From positions 124,001 to 188,000 of the forward strand of contig NZ_JQGJ02000001.1 of NCBI RefSeq assembly GCF_000802155.2: a stretch of DNA of 64,000 bases, given 5' to 3'. Under the pieces are notes generated by a model that was given only the letters and a program-made list of their open reading frames with translations, was not told where the DNA came from and made no database searches. Shown here piece after piece: positions 50,970 through 60,972 of the stretch. Origin of the DNA: Pseudomonas frederiksbergensis (GTDB lineage Bacteria; Pseudomonadota; Gammaproteobacteria; Pseudomonadales; Pseudomonadaceae). Each line of letters begins with the position of its first letter. Position 1 is the first letter of the stretch. The position numbers were made by a program, and so were the translations under genes.

Positions 50970-51644
50970 ATGAGCCTCGACCTGCTTGAACAAAGCCTCG
51001 GCCAACTGGCCTGCGACATTCCCGGTGCCACCCGGACCTTCCATCATTACAACCTCGATTTCTGTTGCGGCGGACAAAAGTCCTTGCGCGAAGCGGCGCT
51101 GGGCAAAGGCCTGAACCCGCTGCTGATCGCCGATGCCCTCAGCACCTTGCAAGCCGCCGGGGAGCTGGGCCATGACTGGCGCGACGAGCCCCAGGCGACC
51201 TTGATTGCCCACATCCTGGAGCGCTACCACGCCCGCCATCGCGAACAGCTGCCGGAACTGATCCGCCTGGCCCGTCGGGTCGAAACGGTCCATGGCGCAC
51301 GCGCCAGTTGCCCCAACGGCCTGGCCGATCATCTGCAGGACATGTACCAGGAACTCGAAGGCCACATGCTCAAGGAAGAACAAGTGCTGTTCCCAATGCT
51401 GCAACAGGGCCTGGGCGAACGTGCCTCGGCGCCGATCCAGGTGCTTCGCTACGAACATGACCAGCACGGCGAAGCGCTGGAAACCATGCTCGCCCTGACC
51501 GACCAGATCACCCCGCCCTCCGACGCCTGCAACACTTGGCGCGCCCTGTATCGCGGGCTGGTGGAGCTGCGGGACGACCTGATGCAGCACATTCACCTGG
51601 AAAACAATGTGTTGTTCGTCAATGCGATGAAGGCGGCCCGTTAA
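50970..51644 (+). CDS. dnrN: Iron-sulfur cluster repair di-iron protein (DnrN/YtfE/ScdA)
   Basis: 224 residues. The ScdA N-terminal domain with FHHYNLDFCCGGQKSLREAA (about 27-46) precedes a hemerythrin-like domain. Its His/Glu ligands are visible: HILERYHARHREQ (about 84-96), ELEGHMLKEEQVLFPML (about 127-143), RYEHDQHGEAL (about 158-168) and HIHLENNVLF near the end. It repairs iron-sulfur clusters damaged by NO. An adjacent ATG at 50967 is possible. NorR/sigma54 control is read from the upstream sites. Confidence 0.93.
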   Translation: MSLDLLEQSLGQLACDIPGATRTFHHYNLDFCCGGQKSLREAALGKGLNPLLIADALSTLQAAGELGHDWRDEPQATLIAHILERYHARHREQLPELIRLARRVETVHGARASCPNGLADHLQDMYQELEGHMLKEEQVLFPMLQQGLGERASAPIQVLRYEHDQHGEALETMLALTDQITPPSDACNTWRALYRGLVELRDDLMQHIHLENNVLFVNAMKAAR

Positions 51645-51660
51645 CTTCAAATACTCCCCC

Positions 51661-51688
51661 GTGGGAGCGCTTGCTCGCTCCTACAGGG
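51661..51688. repeat. Degenerate REP hairpin after dnrN
   Basis: GTGGGAGCGCTTGCTCGCTC followed by CTAC, an imperfect REP between the convergent dnrN and CopD-like genes. Confidence 0.55.
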
Positions 51689-51710
51689 GTTCAGTGTTGT
51701 CCTCCCCAGC

Positions 51711-52148
51711 TCAAAACTGCCAATAGAACATCGCCTTCGCCAACACCACGATCATCACCATATGCCCAAGGATGCTGCGCCGCAGCCAGCAGGCCCGGCT
51801 TGGAGTCAAGCGGCCGCCCTTGAGCCAGTACGCCAGCCAGACGTAATGCCCGACGATGCTCAGGGCCAGCAAAATCTTCAAGCTCAGCAACAGGCCGAAG
51901 CTGTTGCCCAGCGGCTGGCTCAACGCGCCGCGATGTTGCCAGGCCAGGGCCATGCCGGCGCCATAAAGCACCAGCACCACGCCGTGAAGTACGTGCCGCG
52001 AGCGCTTGGCAATCGCCTGGTCCGCCCCGTCCCTGACGGCCTGCGACAAAGGCTGGCGAGCGGCATGCCAGATGAACACTTCGAAGAACAACGTGCCGAT
52101 GAAGGCGATTGCCGCCAGCAGGTGCGTGACCAACAAGACCCCATACAC
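51711..52148 (-). CDS. CopD-like integral membrane protein
   Basis: 145 residues, four membrane segments. Histidines in LLVTHLLAAIAFIGTLFFEV (residues about 5-24) and IVGHYVWLAYWL may bind copper or heme, as in CopD/DUF2269-like proteins. A GTG at 52148 with GGAGGG 9 bases upstream is preferred over ATG 52190. It lies 25 bases beyond the nnrS stop and probably forms an operon with it. Role in NO metabolism is inferred only. Confidence 0.7.
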   Translation of the reverse strand: MYGVLLVTHLLAAIAFIGTLFFEVFIWHAARQPLSQAVRDGADQAIAKRSRHVLHGVVLVLYGAGMALAWQHRGALSQPLGNSFGLLLSLKILLALSIVGHYVWLAYWLKGGRLTPSRACWLRRSILGHMVMIVVLAKAMFYWQF

Positions 52149-52173
52149 TATCGACGCCCTCCGTCCAGCCGAC

Positions 52174-53364
52174 TCATCCCGGATGTCCATCCACCCGGGC
52201 CTTGAGCAGCATCGGCCCATAGCGCCAGGCGTACAGACCGAACGCCAGCGTCCAGCACACGCCCGCCAGCCAGAGCCCGGTCAGCGGTAACAGCAGCACC
52301 AACAGCACGCGGCTCAGGCACGCCAGGTTCAACAGGATGAACGCCAGGGTCATCCCCGCCGGTGGGTCGAGCGCGCGCCCGGTATGGCCCAGGCTGACGC
52401 GGGCGATCATCGCCAGGATCAACCCGGCCATGGCGCCGATGGTCAGGCTGTGCACCGCCAGGCTCGGGTTCACCGGCACGCCGATGTGCCACAGCGCCAT
52501 GCCCAGGCAAGCCACCGCCAGCCAAGCATAGGCCAAGTGCAACGACCACAGCAGCGGCACTCGCCATAATCCTCGGTCATGCCAACGCACCAGTCGAATC
52601 CCGTGCCCCACCGCCAACGCGGCGAACAACAGGCCAACCCAGAGGCTGGGCGCCAGCGCCGGACCGAAGGCGTACAACAGCGCCACCAGCGCCGATCCTG
52701 CCAGCAACAAGCGATCGAGCCACGGCCACGGCGCCACGCCTTCCACGCGACCGAGGCCGCGCTGGGTGAAGAACGGAATCACGCGCCCGCCGATCAATCC
52801 CATCATCGCCGCCACCAGCCAGAGGCCGGTGAGCACGCTTTGCCGTTGCAGGCCCTCGTTGTCCTGGAGCAGGCCATACACGGACAAACCGTCGGCGGCA
52901 GCCAACAGCAGCAAGACCAGCACGATCGGGTAATTGCGTTTCTGCCGCACACGCCACAACGTCACGCCCATCAATGCGGCGACGCCCAAGGCGAAAGCCA
53001 GCTCCAGGAACGCCAGCAATGGCAGTGGTGCGCCGATCAGCCAGGCCAGTCGCGCCCCCAGCCACACCAACGCCAGCGCTGCCAGTCGCTTGCCACTGAC
53101 GCCCGGGCTACCCGTCCAGGTCTGTACCGCCGTGAGCAGAAACCCGGCGATGATCGCCAGGCCGAAACCGAACAACAATTCATGACGATGCCAGGCCAGC
53201 CAGCCTCCAGCCGGCTGCCAGCCGGACAACCGTCCGCTGAACACCGCCAGCCACAGCGGCACCACCAGCAGCGCGAGCAGGCAGCCGCCTAGGAAAAACG
53301 GTCGGAACGCCAGGCGCCACAACGGCGGGATGGCCATGGCCTTGCGACGGTCAAGCACTTGCAT
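52174..53364 (-). CDS. nnrS: NnrS heme-copper membrane protein
   Basis: 396 residues, about 12 membrane segments. NnrS motifs: LAFRPFFLGGCLLALLVVPL (about 15-34), WHRHELLFGFGLAIIAGFLL (about 57-76), GLIGGRVIPFFTQRG (about 186-200) and HSLTIGAMAGLILAMIARVS/LGHTGR (about 305-330). NnrS protects cells from NO and its loss disturbs iron-sulfur and NO metabolism in other bacteria. A Dnr/Anr-like box lies 85-98 bases upstream. Confidence 0.92.
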   Translation of the reverse strand: MQVLDRRKAMAIPPLWRLAFRPFFLGGCLLALLVVPLWLAVFSGRLSGWQPAGGWLAWHRHELLFGFGLAIIAGFLLTAVQTWTGSPGVSGKRLAALALVWLGARLAWLIGAPLPLLAFLELAFALGVAALMGVTLWRVRQKRNYPIVLVLLLLAAADGLSVYGLLQDNEGLQRQSVLTGLWLVAAMMGLIGGRVIPFFTQRGLGRVEGVAPWPWLDRLLLAGSALVALLYAFGPALAPSLWVGLLFAALAVGHGIRLVRWHDRGLWRVPLLWSLHLAYAWLAVACLGMALWHIGVPVNPSLAVHSLTIGAMAGLILAMIARVSLGHTGRALDPPAGMTLAFILLNLACLSRVLLVLLLPLTGLWLAGVCWTLAFGLYAWRYGPMLLKARVDGHPG

Positions 53365-53448
53365 ACACCACTCCTTTGCCCCCGCAGGAACGCCTGCGAG
53401 GTGCGACAAATCACGGCTCGAATGATGAGCTAACGACGCAAGCCGGCC

Positions 53449-53462
53449 TTGTCTCAGATCAA
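53449..53462 (-). promoter_or_regulatory. Anr/Dnr-like box of nnrS
   Basis: TTGTCTCAGATCAA departs from TTGAT-N4-ATCAA at two bases of the left arm only. Position before nnrS fits Dnr control. Confidence 0.5.
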
Positions 53463-53545
53463 GCCGACGCTTCGGCAACTCATGCCTCGGCCGGGTACTT
53501 GCAAGGGGCTTGCCGAACCCGACCAGTTCCCTGTGCAAGACCCCC

Positions 53546-53636
53546 TGTGGAAGCGAGCCTGCTCGCGAAGAGGCCGGCGGGCTCGACATCGCCATTGCTT
53601 GTCAAAACCCATTCGCGAGCAGGCCCGCGCCCATAA
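53546..53636. repeat. REPIN between nnrS and dnr
   Basis: Inverted REP-like arms (GTGGAAGCGAGCCTGCTCGC and TTCGCGAGCAGGCCCGCGCC) in imperfect symmetry. Confidence 0.65.
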
Positions 53637-53650
53637 AAGACAAAACAATA

Positions 53651-53710
53651 GGGTATCCATAACCCTTGCATGGTTGTTTTTACCCTGAAACACCAGGGTC
53701 ATTTCTACCC
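53651..53710 (+). promoter_or_regulatory. Triple NorR operator upstream of dnr
   Basis: Three GT-N7-AC sites: GGGTATCCATAACCC (53651-53665), TGGTTGTTTTTACCC (53671-53685) and GGGTCATTTCTACCC (53696-53710). Centre spacings of 20 and 25 bases nearly repeat the dnrN array (19 and 25). Confidence 0.7.
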
Positions 53711-53750
53711 TCCCCAGCCCCAACACCCCGCCTTTCAACGTCTCCAGGCA

Positions 53751-53766
53751 TGGCCCGGCTCTTGCT
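53751..53766 (+). promoter_or_regulatory. Sigma54 promoter of the dnr unit
   Basis: TGGCCCGGCTCTTGCT matches TGGCAYRNNNNYTGCW with one mismatch and correct 10-base GG-GC spacing. The GG lies about 49 bases beyond the centre of the last NorR site, as at dnrN. Confidence 0.7.
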
Positions 53767-53802
53767 CAAGCACGGCATCACATTCCACTTCCGGGGTCAC
53801 CC

Positions 53803-53892
53803 ATGAAATCCGTCGTCCTGCCGCTCACCTGGTTCGTTGTGCTCACCGGCATCCTGGCGCTTGCCAGCGGCCTGTCCCTGAGCCTGGTCTGA
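53803..53892 (+). CDS. 29-residue hydrophobic peptide upstream of dnr
   Basis: An ATG frame of 29 codons encoding MKSVVLPLTWFVVLTGILAL and a short tail, predicted to form a single membrane helix. GGGG lies 7 bases before the ATG. It lies 37 bases downstream of the sigma54 element and 39 before dnr. It may be a genuine small membrane protein or a leader peptide of dnr. No homologue is recognised with certainty. Confidence 0.45.
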   Translation: MKSVVLPLTWFVVLTGILALASGLSLSLV

Positions 53893-53931
53893 CCCCGATC
53901 ACCTTTTTCGCCATTACAAGGATTCCATGCC

Positions 53932-54615
53932 ATGGTGCTCCACCGCGTCCATCACCAGATTCTGCGCAGCCATCACCTGTTCGAGCCCCTGAACGAAGAA
54001 CAACTCGATGAGTTGATGAGCCACAGCCAATTGCTGAACATCGACAGGGGCGATCCGCTGTTCCGCCAGGGCGAACCGGCGCAGGCGTTCTACTTCGTGA
54101 TATCCGGGGCGGTGAAAATCTACCGGTTGACCCCGGACGGCCAGGAGAAAGTCTTCGAAGTGATCGGCGAGCGCCAGACCTTCGCCGAAGCCATGATGCT
54201 GATGGACACACCCAACTACGTCGCGTCCGCCGAAGCCGTCGGCCCAACCCAGGTATATCGGCTATCCAACGCCACGTACATGCGCCTTTTGCAGAGTAAC
54301 AGCCGACTGACTTTCGCCCTGCTCGGCAAGCTCTGCGTGCGCCTGCATCAGCGGGTCAACGAGATCGAAACCCTGTCGCTGAAGAACGCCACCCACCGCG
54401 TGGTGCGCTACTTGCTGACGCAACTGGTACGCCTGCAAACCGTCGACAGCCAGTTCGAGTTGCCGATGGCCAAGCAGTTGATCGCGGGGCATCTGTCGAT
54501 CCAACCCGAAACTTTCTCGCGGATCATCCGCCGCCTGATCGATGAAAAGATCATCACCCAGGACGGTCGCCAGATTGCCATTCTCGACCGCCCGCGCCTG
54601 GAGCAGTTCGAATGA
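53932..54615 (+). CDS. dnr: NO-responsive Crp/Fnr regulator Dnr
   Basis: 227 residues. Sensor domain (about 15-135) with FYFVISGAVKIYRLTPDGQE and FAEAMMLMDTP; long dimer helix; winged helix-turn-helix with AGHLSIQPETFSRIIRRLID (about 183-202), giving the E-xx-SR recognition residues that read TTGAT boxes. No iron-sulfur cysteines, as for Dnr, which senses NO through heme. Controls nir, nor and nos genes in pseudomonads. Its stop overlaps the dnrP gene by 4 bases. Confidence 0.92.
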   Translation: MVLHRVHHQILRSHHLFEPLNEEQLDELMSHSQLLNIDRGDPLFRQGEPAQAFYFVISGAVKIYRLTPDGQEKVFEVIGERQTFAEAMMLMDTPNYVASAEAVGPTQVYRLSNATYMRLLQSNSRLTFALLGKLCVRLHQRVNEIETLSLKNATHRVVRYLLTQLVRLQTVDSQFELPMAKQLIAGHLSIQPETFSRIIRRLIDEKIITQDGRQIAILDRPRLEQFE

Positions 54616-54812
54616 GTGCGCAGCCCGTTTGCCTGTACTGCCAACAGGTCAACGCCGTCGCTGCAAGCGAGTGTCGCCGCTGCGGCATGCTCTTGCCGGC
54701 GGAGGCGGCACTCGCCGGTGAACGCCGGCTGCGACGCTTCACCTGGTTCTGCGTCGGCTTGACGATCTTCTGCATCGTCATGTTCTTCTGGCTTCCGCGC
54801 AGCATCGCCTGA
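54612..54812 (+). CDS. dnrP: DnrP-like zinc-ribbon membrane protein
   Basis: 66 residues. A zinc-ribbon at the N-terminus (CLYCQQVNAVAASECRRCG, residues 7-25) is followed by a basic stretch and one C-terminal membrane helix (WFCVGLTIFCIVMFFWLP). It matches the small DnrP protein found after dnr genes in Pseudomonas. Function unknown. Translation is coupled to dnr by an ATGA overlap; it converges on norD with 4 bases between stops. Confidence 0.7.
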   Translation: MSAQPVCLYCQQVNAVAASECRRCGMLLPAEAALAGERRLRRFTWFCVGLTIFCIVMFFWLPRSIA

Positions 54813-54816
54813 CTTC

Positions 54817-56655
54817 TCAATCCTGAGTCAACTGCCGATACAGCTGCGGCAACCGCAACGGCAGTTGCTCGGGCTGGCGAATCAACGTGTAGCCGTTTGC
54901 GCCAAACATGTACGGCAGGTAATCCCCCGCTTCCCGGTCGATGGTGATGCAGAACGGCGTCAGCCCCTGGCGCCGGGCCTCCAACACCGCCTGGCGGGTG
55001 TCCTCGACACCATAGCGCCCCTCGTAAAGGTCCAGGTCATTAGGCTTGCCGTCACTTATCAACAGCAACAATTTGCGCCGTCGCTTGCACCCCGCCATGC
55101 GCTGGGTAGCCTGGCGGATCGCCGCACCCATGCGCGTGTAGTAGCCCGGCTTGAGACCCTGGATCCGGCCCCGGGTCTGGTCGTCGTAGCGCTGGTTGAA
55201 CGCCTTGACTTCATGCATGCGCACGTTCTGCCGGCGCAGGGAGGAAAATCCGTACAAGGCGAAATCATCCCCCAGCACCGACAAGGTCTCACCGAACAGC
55301 AACAGGCTGTCGCGGATCACATCGATGACCCGGTGCTCGTCGTTGAGGTGGGCGTCGGTGGACATCGATAGATCGGCCAGCAGCAGGCAGGCCAGGTCGC
55401 GGCGAGTCTGGCGCTGGTCCATGAACAGCCCACGTTCGCTGCATTGACCGTGCTGGCGCTCGACATGGAAATCCAGCCACGCCTGCAAATCCAGTTCGCA
55501 GCCCTGGGTCTGCTGGCGCAACCATTGGCGATCGTTGCGCAGGTGTTCGAACTGGCGACGCAGCCGCTGGGCCGGGCCTCGTAGTCGCGAGGGCAGCGGC
55601 TGGGGTTCACAGTCGCGGGGAATAAACGTCTGCACACTGACGAAATCGTCCTGAAGGCGCTGCTTGCGATAGTCCCATTCGGGTAGCAAGACGCCTTCGC
55701 CCAGAGGAATGTCATCGACATCCGCCGGCGGCAAATCCAGGTGCAGCTTCAAGCCACCGCCCTTGCGCAGGCGCGTGCGGGAAAGGGTCAGTTGATCGAG
55801 ATCTTCAGCGACGCGCGCGGCGTCCGGGTCTTCGCTGTCGTCCGACCAGCGATCCAGGTCGACGTGTTCGGTCCAGCTGAACAGGTTCTCCAGGCGCACG
55901 ATCAGCAGGCCACCGTCGCGAGTGGTGTCGTCGATGCGCTCGGCGCGCTTGCGTCCGCCCTGCTGCTCACCAGGCGGTGTCGCCAGGTATTGCTCGGACT
56001 CTTCGAGGTCGGCGGCTTGCGGATTGGCCAGATGTTGGGCCGGATAGAGCCACAACGGCAACGGCCAGGCCGCTCGTTCGCTGCGGGGAAAACGCTCGAC
56101 ACTGCCCGGTTCGCGCAAAGCTTGGCATAACGCGCGCTCCAGGGCGGCTTCGGCCGGATTCAGTGATTCAGGATCGGGGCGCAAGGACAGGTGCGCCTCC
56201 ACCAACCGCCGATAACGAAGTCGCAGCGCCGGGTAGCGTTCGAGCACGGCCAAAGTCCAGCGCTGGTTGTCCCGCCCCCAATGCGTCATCGGCCCCGACT
56301 GCGCGGCCAGCAACGCCAGCCAGCGATACAACTCCTGGTTGAGCTCGACATCCGGAAACGCCGCCACGCTCGCCGGCAACCGCAGGTTGTCGCCATCGCA
56401 CCAGGCCAGCGGCACTTGCTTGCAGGTGCCGGCGATCTGCTGCAACAGGTTGCGCCGCAGCAAAAGATCACGGTCGCTGACCGCCTCGACGCCCAGGTGC
56501 CGGGCACCACCGGTGGCGCGAAACAGCACCTGCAGAGAGCGTTGCCTTGGAGTCAGCTCGACCCGTGCCTCGGGAAAGTCCGCACTGGCCCGTCGAGTGA
56601 TGAAACGGTGCCAGACACTGCCGACCCATTCTTCCAGCTCCAGGGTGAATGCCAT
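54817..56655 (-). CDS. norD: Nitric oxide reductase activation protein NorD
   Basis: 612 residues. A C-terminal von Willebrand A domain (about 420-610) with the MIDAS-like LADLSMSTDAH (near 435) is preceded by a long helical N-terminal region. NorD works with the AAA+ protein NirQ/NorQ to insert the metal centre of NorB. Third gene after norC and norB, separated from norB by a short perfect hairpin (56673-56700). Start 56655 follows AGGAAAAAACC. Confidence 0.93.
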   Translation of the reverse strand: MAFTLELEEWVGSVWHRFITRRASADFPEARVELTPRQRSLQVLFRATGGARHLGVEAVSDRDLLLRRNLLQQIAGTCKQVPLAWCDGDNLRLPASVAAFPDVELNQELYRWLALLAAQSGPMTHWGRDNQRWTLAVLERYPALRLRYRRLVEAHLSLRPDPESLNPAEAALERALCQALREPGSVERFPRSERAAWPLPLWLYPAQHLANPQAADLEESEQYLATPPGEQQGGRKRAERIDDTTRDGGLLIVRLENLFSWTEHVDLDRWSDDSEDPDAARVAEDLDQLTLSRTRLRKGGGLKLHLDLPPADVDDIPLGEGVLLPEWDYRKQRLQDDFVSVQTFIPRDCEPQPLPSRLRGPAQRLRRQFEHLRNDRQWLRQQTQGCELDLQAWLDFHVERQHGQCSERGLFMDQRQTRRDLACLLLADLSMSTDAHLNDEHRVIDVIRDSLLLFGETLSVLGDDFALYGFSSLRRQNVRMHEVKAFNQRYDDQTRGRIQGLKPGYYTRMGAAIRQATQRMAGCKRRRKLLLLISDGKPNDLDLYEGRYGVEDTRQAVLEARRQGLTPFCITIDREAGDYLPYMFGANGYTLIRQPEQLPLRLPQLYRQLTQD

Positions 56656-56672
56656 GGTTTTTTCCTCTTGAT

Positions 56673-56700
56673 GTGGCGAGGGGATTTATCCCCTCGCCAC
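56673..56700. repeat. Perfect 12-bp inverted repeat between norB and norD
   Basis: GTGGCGAGGGGA-TTTA-TCCCCTCGCCAC, a compact REP-like hairpin 18 bases before the norD start. It could stabilise norCB mRNA relative to norD. Confidence 0.75.
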
Positions 56701-56730
56701 AAATGGGTCCGGCTTAGTCGTTGTGGTGAT

Positions 56731-58161
<1,431 letters not shown>

Positions 58162-58602
58162 TCAGCCCTCCTTGTTTGGCGGCCAGCCGTTGGTGTTGAT
58201 TTTCGAGCTCCACTTGAGGAACTCGGCGATGTCGTCGACCTCCTGCTCGCTCAGGTTGAACTGCGGCATGGCACGACGGCCCGGGACGTTCAGCGGTTGC
58301 ATCTTCATCCACGCCTGGAGAAACGGCTTGAAGGCTTCATCGCCACCGCGTCGATTGACCACGTTGCCCAGCTCCGGCGCGAAGTACGCACCCTCGCCCA
58401 GCAGCGTGTGGCAGCCGATGCAATTGTTGCGCTCCCAGACGCCCTTGCCGCGTATCACCGATTCCGTCAATTGCGCCTGGTTACTGCGCTCGGGAAAGGT
58501 CTGTTCCGTGTGGTAGGTCAGGGCCAGGAATATCAGGAAAAAGAAGATGCTTCCCCCGAAGTAAATATTCCTGGCCATGCCTTTGGTGAAGGTATCTGAC
58601 AT
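58162..58602 (-). CDS. norC: Nitric oxide reductase subunit C (cytochrome c)
   Basis: 146 residues, the standard NorC length. An uncleaved membrane anchor (about 10-30) precedes a cytochrome c domain with the heme motif CIGCH (62-66) and the methionine ligand in PGRRAMPQF (about 108-116). It passes electrons to NorB. A perfect Anr/Dnr box is centred 64 bases upstream. Confidence 0.96.
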   Translation of the reverse strand: MSDTFTKGMARNIYFGGSIFFFLIFLALTYHTEQTFPERSNQAQLTESVIRGKGVWERNNCIGCHTLLGEGAYFAPELGNVVNRRGGDEAFKPFLQAWMKMQPLNVPGRRAMPQFNLSEQEVDDIAEFLKWSSKINTNGWPPNKEG

Positions 58603-58659
58603 GGTCACTTCCTCATTGCTTGGCGTGCCCATTCTAGAAAGCGAGGGGTTCGGAACCGC

Positions 58660-58673
58660 TTGATGGCGATCAA
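58660..58673 (-). promoter_or_regulatory. Dnr/Anr box of norCBD
   Basis: TTGATGGCGATCAA is a full consensus palindrome, giving a transcript start near 58625 at -41.5 spacing. Confidence 0.8.
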
Positions 58674-58898
58674 GAATCTCCGATGGTTTTGGTGGGTTGT
58701 TGCGGGCGGGATTCGGCTTGGAGGGTTCCGGGCCTACCGCCTGGAGTGATGGCTCCTTCGGAAATTTCCCAAAGTTGTAACAGCGGGTCGGCGTTGGTGG
58801 AGTAAGTCGTTGAGGTGGGGCAGGCTCGCTTCGGAAATGACTGCATCCGTTGGGCAAGGCGCCCATTCGCAGTGAAGGAAACCATCAAGGAACGATCA

Positions 58899-60944
58899 AT
58901 GAACGACACCCGGCACCGTACGGATACGCTTAATCCATTCAAAGTCATTACCGTGGGCAAACAGAAACAGCACTGGATCGAATTCCAGTTACTGGACGAA
59001 CACGGTGAACCCTTGGCGAACATGCCCTTCCGTGCGCAGAACGAGGCCACGCGCACGGCCTATGTTCCCGAATACGCCGGCGTCAGCGATGCCGATGGGG
59101 TGATCCGTATCGAGGGTTTGCACCCGCTGGCCATCACCTTGCTGCTGGAGGCCAACTCACTGGCCGGGCAATTGCAAACCCGTCGTTTGCGCGCCGAACG
59201 GCCTGAGCCCCCCAGGCCTGTAATTGGCGACCGTACCCCGCTGTACAGCCCGCAGCGTTCGGGTTTTTCTCCAATCGAACGACAGGCCATTGAGGCCGGG
59301 CATGGCTACCACTACCTGCGTATGGGGCAGTTGTGCGATCGGCTGCCCGAGCTGTCCCCGCCGTTGACCGACCCCAGCCAGCCGCCAGCGTTTCATTTCC
59401 CGGACCGGACGTTCAGTGGTTTTACGGTCGACGATGAACAACTGGACCGCCGTCATGTGCTGGAGGTTTGTCCGTTCCGGGCCTGGTTGCTGGTGCTGCA
59501 TCACCAGCCGGATTACAGCCTCGCCAATGCCTACAACCTGGGGCTGATGAGCATCTTGTCGTACAGCACATGGCCGGAGCAGGACCGAGGCTCCGTCAAG
59601 GAATTTTTCGACCAGCAATGCCTGGACCTGTCACGTACACCGAGGATATGGGACGGGGGTCAGAATTGGCCTTGCCTGGTCAGTGATGTGCCTTTTGATG
59701 AGCGCTATACGATAGCCAAACCGTTGGACACCCGTCAGGCGCTTCCCCCGGAAGGAGATACGCAGCTTTTCTACGCCATCAGTGCAACCCAGGTGCTGGT
59801 GGCCTGGCGCGGCACAGAGATGGCCTACCCCTTTACCGACCTGGCGACAGACGTGACCTTTCGACCGATCCAGCCAGAAGTTGCGGCCAACTGCGAACCC
59901 AAGGTGCCCTGTGCAGACCTGACGCCGGAGGGCAGCGTGCATTTGGGCTTTCGGGATGCTTATGAGGTTGCAAGAAGGATTTATGCCAAGGATTTAGGCG
60001 AGACGATTTATGTTGAAGCTCGTGATAAAGAATTGTTTATTTGCGGCCATAGTCTTGGTGGTGCCTTAGGGCTGATTCACGCCGCCTCACTGCAAACGCG
60101 CAACCCATTGCTATACACCTACGGCATGCCGCGCACCTTCACCCTCAAGGCTGTGCAGGGCCTAGGCGAGTTGCAACACTTCCGGCACGTCAACGACACC
60201 GACACCATTCCCAGCGCGCCACCAGAAGCGGCGCTGGATAATTACCTGTACGACTTGTACGGCCCGTTGGGCACCACCCTGGGATTTACCTGGTCGTTGC
60301 TTCAGCTAACGGCCAGCACGGTGTTCAAGCATGGCGATCCGTTTTGTCACCACGGCGAAATCGCCATGTTCTTCAGGGCCGAGCAGCACGTGCAGGAACG
60401 TGGCTCGCAATACCCGGCCTATCGCAACAAGGATGGGCTCGGCGCGCCTTACTACACCACCATCGCTCGTCCCCTGCAGGAAAAGGCCAAGTTCTACCTC
60501 GTACCCAGCCTGAGCCCTGAGGACGACCAACAGGCCAAGCAGGCGCAAGAAGGCCTGATCGGCACGCTGCGACCGGGTGATCGGGCCCGTTATTTCCCGC
60601 CCCACGGCAACCCCAAGAAGGGCCGACTGAGTGGCCTCGGCAACCATTTCATGAGCGAGTATCAACCCTACCTGCATAACCATCTGCTGGAGTCGATCAA
60701 CCCCGAGCGGGAGCCCTTGATGAAGGAGCAGCTTGAGCGACAACGCTTCGAGCAGCAGATGCACGAGCATTACAGCCGCATCCACGAACACGAACGGGAC
60801 CGTAACCGGGTCTTCCTGGGTTTGCAGGGTTTGCTGACCCAGGCCTTGGGCACCACACGGGGGGTCGAGGGCGGTATCGAGGCGTTACAGCGCTTTGACG
60901 CCGTGGCCGACCCGAATACCTACTTTACGAAGACCTGGGGCTGA
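58899..60944 (+). CDS. Class 3 lipase, putative type VI secretion effector
   Basis: 681 residues. The nucleophile elbow GHSLGG (383-388, Ser 385) and HVNDTDTIP (near 430), which holds possible acid/base residues, mark a lipase_3-type hydrolase. The N-terminal part (1-90) looks like a small beta domain (QHWIEFQLLDEHGEPLANMP) of the kind that fronts T6SS effectors; the C-terminus is helical and highly charged. No signal peptide, consistent with non-Sec delivery. It is followed 28 bases later by a lipoprotein, a typical effector-immunity layout. T6SS delivery is inferred; no VgrG or PAAR gene is in the window. Confidence 0.75.
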   Translation: MNDTRHRTDTLNPFKVITVGKQKQHWIEFQLLDEHGEPLANMPFRAQNEATRTAYVPEYAGVSDADGVIRIEGLHPLAITLLLEANSLAGQLQTRRLRAERPEPPRPVIGDRTPLYSPQRSGFSPIERQAIEAGHGYHYLRMGQLCDRLPELSPPLTDPSQPPAFHFPDRTFSGFTVDDEQLDRRHVLEVCPFRAWLLVLHHQPDYSLANAYNLGLMSILSYSTWPEQDRGSVKEFFDQQCLDLSRTPRIWDGGQNWPCLVSDVPFDERYTIAKPLDTRQALPPEGDTQLFYAISATQVLVAWRGTEMAYPFTDLATDVTFRPIQPEVAANCEPKVPCADLTPEGSVHLGFRDAYEVARRIYAKDLGETIYVEARDKELFICGHSLGGALGLIHAASLQTRNPLLYTYGMPRTFTLKAVQGLGELQHFRHVNDTDTIPSAPPEAALDNYLYDLYGPLGTTLGFTWSLLQLTASTVFKHGDPFCHHGEIAMFFRAEQHVQERGSQYPAYRNKDGLGAPYYTTIARPLQEKAKFYLVPSLSPEDDQQAKQAQEGLIGTLRPGDRARYFPPHGNPKKGRLSGLGNHFMSEYQPYLHNHLLESINPEREPLMKEQLERQRFEQQMHEHYSRIHEHERDRNRVFLGLQGLLTQALGTTRGVEGGIEALQRFDAVADPNTYFTKTWG

Positions 60945-60972
60945 GTCCGTCGACACGAGCAAGGAGTGGATC

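Larger units (their letters stand above)
53365..53802. promoter_or_regulatory. Divergent nnrS/dnr control region
   Basis: 438 bases without a gene. From left to right: an Anr/Dnr-like box for nnrS (53449-53462), a divergent REPIN (53546-53636), three NorR-type sites (53651-53710) and a sigma54 promoter (53751-53766). Listed separately. Confidence 0.75.
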
